DNA of 64,000 nt, from assembly GCA_902606175.1 (NCBI GenBank), contig CACLEZ010000007.1:28012-92011 (forward strand). The letters run 5' to 3'. Of this stretch, positions 47,942 to 57,144 are shown piece after piece. The notes under the pieces were generated by a model, which worked only from the letters and a program-made list of their open reading frames with translations, did not search any database and was not told where the DNA came from. Source of the DNA: an uncultured SAR86 cluster bacterium. GTDB lineage: Bacteria; Pseudomonadota; Gammaproteobacteria; Magnimaribacterales; Magnimaribacteraceae. The stretch's first letter is position 1. Every line of letters starts with the position of its first letter. The translations under genes and the position numbers were made by a program.

Positions 47942-48730
47942 CTAAGTTCTGATACCTCGTCCTTTATTCAGAAACCATAAACAAATAGAAGCAAAAAGAA
48001 CTATAAATCCAATAATCATAAAAATTGCGTAGTTAATTGAAAACCCAAGAGCCTCAAGGTCTGAGGCTCCCAAAATAGAGTATCTAAAAGCATTAATCAT
48101 ATAAAGAATTGGATTAGCCAATGAAACTGTCTGCCAAAAAGAAGGTAGTAATTGAATAGAGTAAAAAACTCCGCCAAGATAGATTAGAGGTTGCATTATA
48201 AAGGTTGGAATAATTGATATGTCATCAAACGATTCTGCAAAGAGAGCATTTAAAAATCCTCCTAATGAAAACAAAATAGATGTGGAAATGACTACAAATA
48301 TACTCAAAGTCCAGTTATTTACTGACAAATCATAGAACCATAAAGATACAATCGTAACTATTGCTCCAACTAAAAGTCCTCTGGCAACTCCTCCAAGAAC
48401 CCAACCAAGTAAAATTAAATAGTGAGGTAATGGAGTAATTAATAACTCCTCAATACTTCTTGCAAACTTTTGACCGAAAAAAGAAGAGACGACATTGGAA
48501 TAAGAATTGCTTATGACCGACATCATGATCAAACCTGGGATCATGAATTGCATGTAGTCGAATCCTCCCATTTGTCCAATTCTTTTACCAATGAGCGTTC
48601 CAAAAATAACAAAATAAAGCATAATCATGATTGCTGGTGGAATAAGAGTTTGTGTCCAAATTCTCATAAACCTATGGATCTCTTTGTATAAAATTGTCAG
48701 TAGTGCTCTATATTGCTCTAATGGAGTCAT
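47942..48730 (-). CDS. ABC-2 type transporter permease
   Basis: IWTQTLIPPAIMIMLYFVIFG, GFDYMQFMIPGLIMMSVI, SIEELLITPLPHY; overlaps the ATPase gene. Confidence 0.9.
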   Translation of the reverse strand: MTPLEQYRALLTILYKEIHRFMRIWTQTLIPPAIMIMLYFVIFGTLIGKRIGQMGGFDYMQFMIPGLIMMSVISNSYSNVVSSFFGQKFARSIEELLITPLPHYLILLGWVLGGVARGLLVGAIVTIVSLWFYDLSVNNWTLSIFVVISTSILFSLGGFLNALFAESFDDISIIPTFIMQPLIYLGGVFYSIQLLPSFWQTVSLANPILYMINAFRYSILGASDLEALGFSINYAIFMIIGFIVLFASICLWFLNKGRGIRT

Positions 48731-49656
48731 CTCTCTCCTCCATTTAAGTTTGAGTCAACTAACCCCATGAATAATTCTTCTAAACGACCTGTATCATTTC
48801 TCATACTTGATATTTGAATTCCAGAATTAGATAAAACTTCAAAAATAGTATTGAGACCTTGCCCCTTTCCTATAGTCACTTTAAGTTTTTGAGGATTTTC
48901 TAATACGGCATCATATCCAAGATTAGCAGGTAAAGTTTGTAGAGGATTCTTGAGATCAAAAACAAAAGTCTCCTCTTCTAGGCGAGTTAAAAGTTCTTGC
49001 ATGCTAGTATTTTCAACAATCTCTCCTGAATCTATTATTGCTATGTTGCGGCATAATCTTTCAGCTTCCTCTAGATAATGTGTGGTTAAAATTATTGTAG
49101 TTCCTTCGCTATTGATTTCAGTCAGAAAGTCCCAGAGAGATCTCCGTAGTTCTATGTCTACACCTGCAGTTGGTTCGTCTAATATCAGAAGTTCAGGGTT
49201 ATTTACTAAAGCTTTTGCAACCATAACCCTTCTTTTCATACCACCAGAAAGTTTTCTGGCTTGCTCGTTACGTTTATCCCAGATATCAAGCTTCTGCATA
49301 TAGTATTTAGCATTTTCTCTGGCCTCTTTAAAGCTTAATCCATGATAGCCGGCTTGATTCCTGATAATATCACCAACCTTTTCGAATTGATTAAAATTAA
49401 CTTCTTGGCCTACAACACCGAGTTTCTTTTTCGCTAAAGAGTGATTTTCATCAATATCTATATCTAGAATTTTCACTTGGCCTGAGGTTTTAGTGACAAG
49501 CGAGCTTATTACTCCGATCGTTGTAGATTTGCCCGCGCCATTGGGACCAAGCAATGCAAAGAAGTCGCCTTGATTGACCTCTAAATCAATTCCTTTTAAT
49601 GCCTGTAAGCCTCCTGAGTATTCCTTCTTAAGATTAGAGATAGATAGGGCTTTCAT
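48727..49656 (-). CDS. ABC transporter ATP-binding protein
   Basis: Walker A GPNGAGKSTTIG, signature KLSGGMKRRVMVAKAL, Walker B LLILDEPTAGVD. Confidence 0.95.
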   Translation of the reverse strand: MKALSISNLKKEYSGGLQALKGIDLEVNQGDFFALLGPNGAGKSTTIGVISSLVTKTSGQVKILDIDIDENHSLAKKKLGVVGQEVNFNQFEKVGDIIRNQAGYHGLSFKEARENAKYYMQKLDIWDKRNEQARKLSGGMKRRVMVAKALVNNPELLILDEPTAGVDIELRRSLWDFLTEINSEGTTIILTTHYLEEAERLCRNIAIIDSGEIVENTSMQELLTRLEEETFVFDLKNPLQTLPANLGYDAVLENPQKLKVTIGKGQGLNTIFEVLSNSGIQISSMRNDTGRLEELFMGLVDSNLNGGER

Positions 49657-49659
49657 GAG

Positions 49660-50835
49660 TTATTTACTCAAATAAGCCATACTCTCTTCAAGACCTCTAA
49701 TGGTTAAAGGAAACATATTATCTTCAACAAGGCTTCTGGTAAGTTCAACAGATGCACTGTACTCCCAATGTTCTTTGGGAACCGGGTTAAGCCATACTAA
49801 TTTGTCGTATATTCCTACCATTCTTTTCATCCAAAGAGCTCCTGCCTCTTCGTTCCAGTGCTCAATGCTTCCTCCTGGATTAGTGATTTCATAAGGAGCC
49901 ATAGTCGCATCTCCTACGAAAATAATTTTATAGTCGCCTGAATACTTATGAATTATATCCTCTGTATAAACTCTTTCATTTTGTCTTCTTCTGTTGTCTT
50001 TCCATACAGTCTCATATATGAAGTTATGAAAGTAGAAGTATTCTAAATTTTTAAATTCTGTCTTTGCAGCAGAAAATAGTTCCTCACAAACCCTAATATG
50101 AGGGTCCATAGAACCGCCTACATCAAACAAAACGAGTACTTTTACAGCATTTCTTTTTTCAGGGCGGAATTTAACATCTAGAAGTCCAGCTTTTTTTGCT
50201 GTCGAGTCAATAGTGTTATCTAAATCAAATTCTTCATTGGCACTGTCTCTTATAAGCTTTCTAAGTCTTCTTAGAGCAACTTTCATATTTCTAGTGCCTA
50301 GCTCTACATCATCATCTAGATTTTTAAAGTCTCTTGCTTCCCACACTTTAGCTGCTTTACCTTTTCCGCCTTCTCCGCCAACCCTTATACCTTCTGGGTT
50401 TTCACCAGAGTTACCAAATGGAGAAGTACCTCCCGTACCTATTTGCTTGCTACCACCTTCATGTCTCTCTTCCTGTTCTTCAAGCTTCTTTTTAAACTCT
50501 TCAAGAAGTTTCTCCAGCCCACCTAGCGATTGAATCTCCTTGAGTTCCTCTTCAGTTAGGTGTTTCTCAAATTCAGCTTTTAGCCATTCATCAGGAATTA
50601 ACATTTCCAATATATCGTCTAGACTTTCAATCCCTTTAAAATAAATATCAAAAGCTCTATCGAATTTATCATAGTGCTTTTCATCTTTAACCAGAATAGC
50701 TCTGCTTAGAAAGTAAAACTCATTCATATTTGCGAAGGCAAGTCTCTTGTCTACAGCGGCAATTAAGTCCAGCAGCTCCCTTAACGAGCAAGGGATTCCT
50801 GTAGCTTTTAGAGTATTAAAAAGAGATATAAACAT
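49660..50835 (-). CDS. VWA domain (CoxE-like) protein
   Basis: VKVLVLFDVGGSMDPHI (MIDAS-like), IIFVGDATMAPYEI; pairs with the adjacent MoxR ATPase. Confidence 0.88.
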   Translation of the reverse strand: MFISLFNTLKATGIPCSLRELLDLIAAVDKRLAFANMNEFYFLSRAILVKDEKHYDKFDRAFDIYFKGIESLDDILEMLIPDEWLKAEFEKHLTEEELKEIQSLGGLEKLLEEFKKKLEEQEERHEGGSKQIGTGGTSPFGNSGENPEGIRVGGEGGKGKAAKVWEARDFKNLDDDVELGTRNMKVALRRLRKLIRDSANEEFDLDNTIDSTAKKAGLLDVKFRPEKRNAVKVLVLFDVGGSMDPHIRVCEELFSAAKTEFKNLEYFYFHNFIYETVWKDNRRRQNERVYTEDIIHKYSGDYKIIFVGDATMAPYEITNPGGSIEHWNEEAGALWMKRMVGIYDKLVWLNPVPKEHWEYSASVELTRSLVEDNMFPLTIRGLEESMAYLSK

Positions 50836-51689
50836 TAAGAGTTTGTATTACCTTCCCTTCTTGCCATAAACGCTAATCTTTCCAATAATTGAACATCTTG
50901 TTCATTCTTCACAAGAGCTCCATATAAAGGCGGTATTGCTTTTGAAGGATCTCTGTTTTTAAAAATCTCATCAGGAATATCATCGGCCATGAGAAGTTTT
51001 AACCAATCAATCAACTCAGAAGTAGATGGCTTCTTTTTCATCCCAGGGACTTTTCTGATATCAAAGAAAATCTCTAATGCATCTTTTACCAAATTCTTCT
51101 TAACCTTAGGATGATGAACTTTTACAATTTTTTCCATAGTTGGTCTATCTGGGAAGTTAATATAGTGGAAGAAACATCTTCTCAAGAAAGCGTCAGGGAG
51201 TTCTTTCTCATTATTACTTGTAATAATTACTAGAGGTCTTTGAACGGCTTTAATTGTTTCTTTGGTTTCATAAACATAAAACTCCATGCGATCTATCTCT
51301 TGAAGCAAATCGTTTGGAAATTCGATATCAGCCTTATCTATTTCATCAACAAGCAAGACAGCCCTTTCATCAGAAGTAAAGGCCTCCCACATTTTTCCTT
51401 TTTGAATGTAGTTTGAGATATCTTTTACTCTTTCATCTCCAAGTTGTGAGTCACGTAATCTTGTTACTGCATCATATTCATAAAGACCTTGTCTTGCTTT
51501 AGTTGTAGATTTTATATGCCATTCTATTAATGGCATATTGAGTGATTCAGCAACCTGCTCAGCAAGCATGGTCTTACCAGTGCCAGGTTCACCTTTGATA
51601 AGTAACGGCTTTTCAAGCTCTATAGCAGCGTTAACAGCCATACTAAGATCTTCAGTCGAGATGTAAGAATCAGTCCCTTTAAATTTCAT
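50835..51689 (-). CDS. MoxR-family AAA+ ATPase
   Basis: PLLIKGEPGTGKTMLAEQVAESL Walker A, VLLVDEIDKADIEFPNDLLQEID, ITSNNEKELPDAFLRRCFFHY. Confidence 0.93.
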   Translation of the reverse strand: MKFKGTDSYISTEDLSMAVNAAIELEKPLLIKGEPGTGKTMLAEQVAESLNMPLIEWHIKSTTKARQGLYEYDAVTRLRDSQLGDERVKDISNYIQKGKMWEAFTSDERAVLLVDEIDKADIEFPNDLLQEIDRMEFYVYETKETIKAVQRPLVIITSNNEKELPDAFLRRCFFHYINFPDRPTMEKIVKVHHPKVKKNLVKDALEIFFDIRKVPGMKKKPSTSELIDWLKLLMADDIPDEIFKNRDPSKAIPPLYGALVKNEQDVQLLERLAFMARREGNTNS

Positions 51690-51808
51690 AATTGTTCCTT
51701 TTAAAAATTATCATGACTTTATCACAAACTAAAAAAATCACTAGCCATCTTTTGGGAGACAGATCTTCCAAATAATAAATATTTATTATGTTGAAAATGA
51801 CAATTTTA

Positions 51809-52180
51809 TTAATCTACTGATTTAATCTTTCTAACACTTATTAACAACATAGTTGAAGAGAAGATTTCAATAAATATTGCTGACATTAAAAATTCAGTTC
51901 CGTGAATAAGGGCTGCATATATTCTAAATATTGCTGCAGAGCCTAGTAAAGAAATAGTAGCATAAATCCAGACATGCTCATTTCTGTAAGCACCTATTAT
52001 GGACATTAGACCTGCGGTAAAGAAGAATGAGGTGAAATCACCTATTTGAGTATTACCTCCCTCTCCTTCCAATAAAGACATAGATAATCCAGCTGCTGCC
52101 GACGAAGGATCTATTATCCAGTTGAATGCTGATAGCATCATTATTGCCCCTATGATTCCGGGAATTAACCTAGCCCACAT
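51809..52180 (-). CDS. Small integral membrane protein, unknown function
   Basis: 123 aa with about four hydrophobic segments. Confidence 0.55.
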   Translation of the reverse strand: MWARLIPGIIGAIMMLSAFNWIIDPSSAAAGLSMSLLEGEGGNTQIGDFTSFFFTAGLMSIIGAYRNEHVWIYATISLLGSAAIFRIYAALIHGTEFLMSAIFIEIFSSTMLLISVRKIKSVD

Positions 52181-52189
52181 GTTTTATCC

Positions 52190-53287
52190 TTAATTTGGTT
52201 GAACTTTTATAATCTCTCCTCCGCTTCCGTCAGTTGCCAGAAGAATTGACCCATTTGGAAGATATGCTATATCTCTTATCCTGCTTAAATCATCAAATAT
52301 TATATGCTCCTCAATTATTCGATTACCTTCTAACTCTAACCTTCTAACACTTCCAGGTTTCATAGAAGAGACAAATATACTGCCTGTCCATTCAGGGAAT
52401 AATTCTTTGTCATAAAGCATCATTCCCGAGGGCGCTATTGAAGGTACCCAGTATTTTATAGGTTGTTCCATTCCTTTCATCTCAGTGAATGGAGAAATAA
52501 TTGAACCATTGTAATCCTTACCATAAGTTATAGCCGGCCAGCCATAATTGTTTCCTGGTTTGATAATATTTATTTCATCTCCACCCATTGGTCCATGTTC
52601 TAAACCATAAATATTTCCTTGATAATTTATTATGCCTTGAGGATTTCTGTGTCCATAAGACCAAATTTCTGGAAGAGCATTTGAGTTTCCAGAAAATGGA
52701 TTATCTTCAGGTAAAGAACCATCAGAATTGATCCTTACAATCTTCCCAAAATGATTATCTAGTGTTTGGGCTTTTTCGCGATAGTTAAAACCATCGCCAT
52801 TGGTGATTAGCAAAGTACCATCATCCATGAATACCATTTTGGCTCCATAATGAAGAGCAGTATTTCGAGAAGGAAAGGCGCTGTAAATTTCTTTAATATC
52901 TTTTAGCTCATTATTGGAGAGGACGGCCCTGATAACTTTTAAAGTGTTGGTTCTTGTGCCTTCATCACGGGCAGAAAATGCTAAGTATAAAACTTTATTA
53001 TTTTGAAAATCTGGATCTAAAACCACACCAGACATTCCACCTTGCCCTTTGAAAAGAACTTCAGGTGTGCCTGCTACTGGCGCTAAAAGTAACTCACCAT
53101 CTTTTATTTGCCTTAAGCTACCCGATAATTCTGTAAAAATAATATTCCTATCATCAATCACAGCGAGACTCCAAGGCCTATCAAGACCTTCAGCTATTAC
53201 TGTGTAGTTGTAATCAACTTCCTCTGATCTAAGAAATAGAGTTAGCACTGAGATCAGTATTACAAATAAAAATTTGTTATATTTCAT
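52190..53287 (-). CDS. PQQ-dependent sugar dehydrogenase-like protein (secreted)
   Basis: GLDRPWSLAVIDDRNIIFTELSGSLRQI, GQGGMSGVVLDPDF, EIWSYGHRNPQGI, EHGPMGGDEINIIKPGNNYGWPAITYG; start 53287 gives a signal peptide. Confidence 0.92.
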   Translation of the reverse strand: MKYNKFLFVILISVLTLFLRSEEVDYNYTVIAEGLDRPWSLAVIDDRNIIFTELSGSLRQIKDGELLLAPVAGTPEVLFKGQGGMSGVVLDPDFQNNKVLYLAFSARDEGTRTNTLKVIRAVLSNNELKDIKEIYSAFPSRNTALHYGAKMVFMDDGTLLITNGDGFNYREKAQTLDNHFGKIVRINSDGSLPEDNPFSGNSNALPEIWSYGHRNPQGIINYQGNIYGLEHGPMGGDEINIIKPGNNYGWPAITYGKDYNGSIISPFTEMKGMEQPIKYWVPSIAPSGMMLYDKELFPEWTGSIFVSSMKPGSVRRLELEGNRIIEEHIIFDDLSRIRDIAYLPNGSILLATDGSGGEIIKVQPN

Positions 53288-53735
53288 TTTCACCTTTACT
53301 GGTTTGCATAAGACTATAGATGTATCCACCAAGGCATCCGCACATTGTCATACACAACTTGCCGATATTTGTTCTTGATCCGGAGATGGGTTCCAGGTTG
53401 TCTAAAGCGAATGGTAGGAAAATCATTAAAAAGAGCATAGACATTCCGCCTGCAAGAACATAAGGAAATGTCCTATTCATCCAAATTTTTCTAGATATTA
53501 GTTTTGTACAAAACAAAAACAGAATCAAGGGTATTGAAATTAGTAGATAGAGTGGTATCTGAGAGTTAAAGTTCATACCAACTACATCTTTCAAGAAAGT
53601 AGAAGTTACTAAATTAAAATCTATTGGCATATTCAGAGAACTGAGCCATAGAAGATTGCTTGATGTTGATACAACTACAACCAGTATTGTTACAACTAAG
53701 GCAGCTAATAATAGATCAAAGAAAGTTCTAATCAT
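53277..53735 (-). CDS. Integral membrane protein, unknown function
   Basis: 152 aa with four hydrophobic segments; overlaps both neighbouring ORFs. Confidence 0.5.
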   Translation of the reverse strand: MIRTFFDLLLAALVVTILVVVVSTSSNLLWLSSLNMPIDFNLVTSTFLKDVVGMNFNSQIPLYLLISIPLILFLFCTKLISRKIWMNRTFPYVLAGGMSMLFLMIFLPFALDNLEPISGSRTNIGKLCMTMCGCLGGYIYSLMQTSKGENEI

Positions 53736-54951
53736 CTTGGGATTGATTTTGAGCGTCCATCATAGCTTTTATCAACATCCTGTTTTGATCTTCTCTTTCT
53801 TCCATTCTTTCTATTATACCATTCTCAATCTTAAGCTCTTCAAGGATTTGTCTATTATCAAAGCCTAGAATAGGCGCTAGAGTTCGTGGAAACTCTTTTT
53901 GTCCTTTTAAGTTAGCTGGGGGTTTTGGCATTCTCATTTTACCTAACTCGGGATGGTCTATTTCAACAATTGAACCTTGTTCAATGACCTGAGGGTCAAG
54001 ATGAACTTTGTTTAAATCATTGCAAAGTGAAGCTGAGATTCCTTCATTATCCATTTTATCTTCGAGTTCTTTGCAAGATAAATTCCTAGTAATTTTATTT
54101 ATTTCCTCTGTTAATTCTTCTTTATTAATAATTCTAGAAACAAGATTGTTATACTTTTCGTCTAAGTGTAATGAGAGGCTAAATACTTCACAAAATTTTG
54201 TGAATACTTCATCATTTGCAATAATTATTAAAACTACCCCTCCATCTTTAGTTTCATAAACCTCGAATAGATCTGCAAGTTCACCTAAATTTATACCGCC
54301 TTCCTCAAATGTATGATTCATCATTAGATCGGGCCAATTGTAGTAGAGTGCAGATTCCATCATAGATATTGGAAGATATTGACCTCCTTCTCCATTGGCT
54401 TTTTGATATAAAGCGGCTGAAATTGCTTGAGCACTTGTTAATCCAGTTACCTTGTCATAAATAATTGTTCTTATCAATTCGGGAAATTCACTATTTTGAG
54501 CATGAGGAATTCCAACAGTTCCTTGGATTAAAGGATCATATACTTTCTTTTCTTTATAGGGTCCAGATTGTCCGTAACCTGATATCGAACAATATATCAA
54601 ATCAGGTTTAATCTTTTTCAAAGTCTCATAATCAATTCCAAGTTTTTTAACTATACCTGGCCTATAGTTTTCAATTAATATGTCAGCAGTTGACACTAGT
54701 TCCAGTAAAACTGATAAATCTTCTTCATTTTTGAAATCTAGGCATATACATTTCTTGTTTCTATTTAGAGTAGAAAACATGGCTCCCATACCATCTTTAA
54801 TAGTTCCCATAAACCTAGCAAGGTCTCCAATACCTGGTGGTTCAATCTTTATGACCTCTGCGCCTTGATCGGCAAGCATCATTCCAGCAAAAGGTCCCGA
54901 GACTGTAGAAGTTAATTCAAGTACTCTAACTCCTTTAAATGGTCCGCTCAT
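53728..54951 (-). CDS. CaiB/BaiF CoA-transferase family protein
   Basis: MSGPFKGVRVLELTSTVSGPFAGMMLADQGAEVIKIEPPG, LIENYRPGIVKKLGIDYETLK, YCSISGYGQSGPY. Confidence 0.92.
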   Translation of the reverse strand: MSGPFKGVRVLELTSTVSGPFAGMMLADQGAEVIKIEPPGIGDLARFMGTIKDGMGAMFSTLNRNKKCICLDFKNEEDLSVLLELVSTADILIENYRPGIVKKLGIDYETLKKIKPDLIYCSISGYGQSGPYKEKKVYDPLIQGTVGIPHAQNSEFPELIRTIIYDKVTGLTSAQAISAALYQKANGEGGQYLPISMMESALYYNWPDLMMNHTFEEGGINLGELADLFEVYETKDGGVVLIIIANDEVFTKFCEVFSLSLHLDEKYNNLVSRIINKEELTEEINKITRNLSCKELEDKMDNEGISASLCNDLNKVHLDPQVIEQGSIVEIDHPELGKMRMPKPPANLKGQKEFPRTLAPILGFDNRQILEELKIENGIIERMEEREDQNRMLIKAMMDAQNQSQDD

Positions 54952-54993
54952 ATCTCCCCCTAAAAAATATAGTGTTTTATAATAGTGCTCATA

Positions 54994-55797
54994 ATGCCAC
55001 TTATTCAAGAACAATTTTTTGATATCGGAGCCAATTTGACACATAAGTCCTTTACGGAAGACTTAGATTCTGTGCTAGCAGAAGCAAATAAACTGGGAGT
55101 TAGAAGACTCTCTGTTACCGGAAGTTCTCTGAAAGAGAGCATAGAGGCTTTCGAAATTAGTCAACTGTATCCCGAAACTTGTATTTCTACCGCAGGAATA
55201 CATCCACACAATGCAAAGGAATATTCTCGTGAGTCCTTTAGTGAAATAAAAGATCTATTAAAAAATGATTTGGTTAAATCAATAGGAGAAACTGGTTTAG
55301 ATTTTAATAGAAATTTTTCATCTCCAGAAGATCAACAAAAGAGCTTTGAAGCTCACCTTGAATTATCCATTGAATTAAGCAAACCATTATTTCTTCATGA
55401 GAGGGATGCCCATGAAAAATTTGTTGAAATTACTTCACCATATTTAAAAGATTTGCCTAAGAGTGTTGTGCACTGTTTCACCGGAACAGAAGAAGCATTA
55501 CTAAAATATCTTGATATGGGATTCTATATAGGAATAACGGGCTGGTTATGTGATGAAAGAAGAGGAAAACATTTGGAAAAGCTCATATCTTTAATACCAT
55601 TAGAAAAATTAATGATTGAAACTGATGCGCCCTATCTTCTGCCTAGAGATATGGGAATAGATAATTCGTCTAGAAATGAACCAAAATATCTAAATCATAT
55701 TGCCAGAAAAGTTGCAGAGTTTAGAAAAGAAAGTGAAGAATTAGTATTTACTGCTATTTATATGAATTCATTAGACTTTTTTGATATATCAGTCTAA
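54994..55797 (+). CDS. tatD: TatD family hydrolase
   Basis: FFDIGANLTHKSF, GIHPHNAKEY, SIGETGLDFNRNFSS, LHERDAHE, VHCFTGT, METDAPYL-like IETDAPYLLPRD. Confidence 0.93.
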   Translation: MPLIQEQFFDIGANLTHKSFTEDLDSVLAEANKLGVRRLSVTGSSLKESIEAFEISQLYPETCISTAGIHPHNAKEYSRESFSEIKDLLKNDLVKSIGETGLDFNRNFSSPEDQQKSFEAHLELSIELSKPLFLHERDAHEKFVEITSPYLKDLPKSVVHCFTGTEEALLKYLDMGFYIGITGWLCDERRGKHLEKLISLIPLEKLMIETDAPYLLPRDMGIDNSSRNEPKYLNHIARKVAEFRKESEELVFTAIYMNSLDFFDISV

Positions 55798-56016
55798 AAG
55801 TTTATATACTTTCTCTTTATCGAAAGGCCATAGCAACTCTTTTTCACCATAGAGAATAACTGGAATTTTATCCCAATATTTATCAACATATGTTCTTTTT
55901 GAATATACATCTACAGTAGTCAATATGCAGTTTTTAAAATTTATCTGAGAAAGTAATAATTCAGCTTCTTTGCATAAATTACAGTCTTTTCCAGAGACTA
56001 GGATAAGCTCCTTCAA
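55789..56016 (-). CDS. Glutaredoxin family protein
   Basis: LILVSGKDCNLCKEAELLL (CxxC), KIPVILYGEKELLWPF. Confidence 0.8.
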   Translation of the reverse strand: MKELILVSGKDCNLCKEAELLLSQINFKNCILTTVDVYSKRTYVDKYWDKIPVILYGEKELLWPFDKEKVYKLLD

Positions 56017-57143
56017 ACTATAGAACCCGAAGAAATTAATCTCTCATATTCATTTCTATCAATACCTATTGATTCTAATATTTCTTTTGAATGTTCACCT
56101 GCAATGGCGGGTGGTAATGTAATTTCATTTTGAGTTCTATCGAATCTTGGTGCAGGTGCGGGTTGGGTTACTCCTTCAATTTCAATAAATGTTTGTCGTG
56201 CAATATTATGCGGATGCATAGGTGCTTCACTCATATCTAATACAGGTGCAAAACATACATCACTTCCTTCCATAAGATCGCACCACTCCTCTCTTGTCTT
56301 TGTTAAAAAAACATTCTTGATAAGTTGTTTTTTATTTTGCCAAGTATCTCTTTTCATTTGATCTCCAAAGTCCTCTTGAGACAACTCTGCCTTTTCACAA
56401 AGCAAGGCATAAAATTGAGGTTCAATCGACCCAATTGATACATATTTTCCATCCTTACACTCGTAAGTATCATAAAAATGAGCTGCTCCATCTAAAAGAT
56501 TAGTTTGACGTTCCAGGTTCCAGAATCCTGATTGATGCATTGAATACATCATTGTCATTAGTAGAGAAGATCCATCAGTCATGGCTGCATCAATGACCTG
56601 CCCTTTACCGGAATTCTTAGTCTCTAAGAGAGCGGCCACAATACCTAAAGCCAATAACATACCACCGCCTCCAAAATCTCCAATGAGATTTAAAGGTGGA
56701 ACGGGTGGAGAATCATTTCTTCCTATTGCAGCTAAAGCTCCTGACAAAGCAATATAGTTAATATCATGTCCAGCTGCATTCGCTAATGGTCCAGTTTGAC
56801 CCCATCCAGTCATTCTTCCAAAAACTACTTTCTCATTCCTTTTTTGGCATACATCAGGTCCTAGCCCTAATCTTTCCATTACACCAGGCCTGAAACCTTC
56901 AAAAATAGCGTCTGCACTTTCGACTAACTTCAATACTACCTCTACTCCGTCTTCGCTCTTTAAGTCTACAGCGATTGATTTCTTCCCACGGTTTGCTGGT
57001 TCTTCTCTTGAACCTGTCCCTGCAGCCGAAGCTCTGTCAACTCTTATAATCTCTGCTCCAAGATCAGCCAGGATCATTCCACAGAACGGTCCAGGGCCTA
57101 TTCCAGCCATTTCAATAATCTTGAATCCCTTTAGTGGTCCCAT
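56013..57143 (-). CDS. CaiB/BaiF family protein (alpha-methylacyl-CoA racemase-like)
   Basis: GFKIIEMAGIGPGPFCGMILADLGAEIIRVDR, FEGFRPGVMERLGLGPDVC, FGRMTGWGQTGPLANAAGHDINYIALSGAL. Confidence 0.93.
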   Translation of the reverse strand: MGPLKGFKIIEMAGIGPGPFCGMILADLGAEIIRVDRASAAGTGSREEPANRGKKSIAVDLKSEDGVEVVLKLVESADAIFEGFRPGVMERLGLGPDVCQKRNEKVVFGRMTGWGQTGPLANAAGHDINYIALSGALAAIGRNDSPPVPPLNLIGDFGGGGMLLALGIVAALLETKNSGKGQVIDAAMTDGSSLLMTMMYSMHQSGFWNLERQTNLLDGAAHFYDTYECKDGKYVSIGSIEPQFYALLCEKAELSQEDFGDQMKRDTWQNKKQLIKNVFLTKTREEWCDLMEGSDVCFAPVLDMSEAPMHPHNIARQTFIEIEGVTQPAPAPRFDRTQNEITLPPAIAGEHSKEILESIGIDRNEYERLISSGSIV

Positions 57144-57144
57144 A

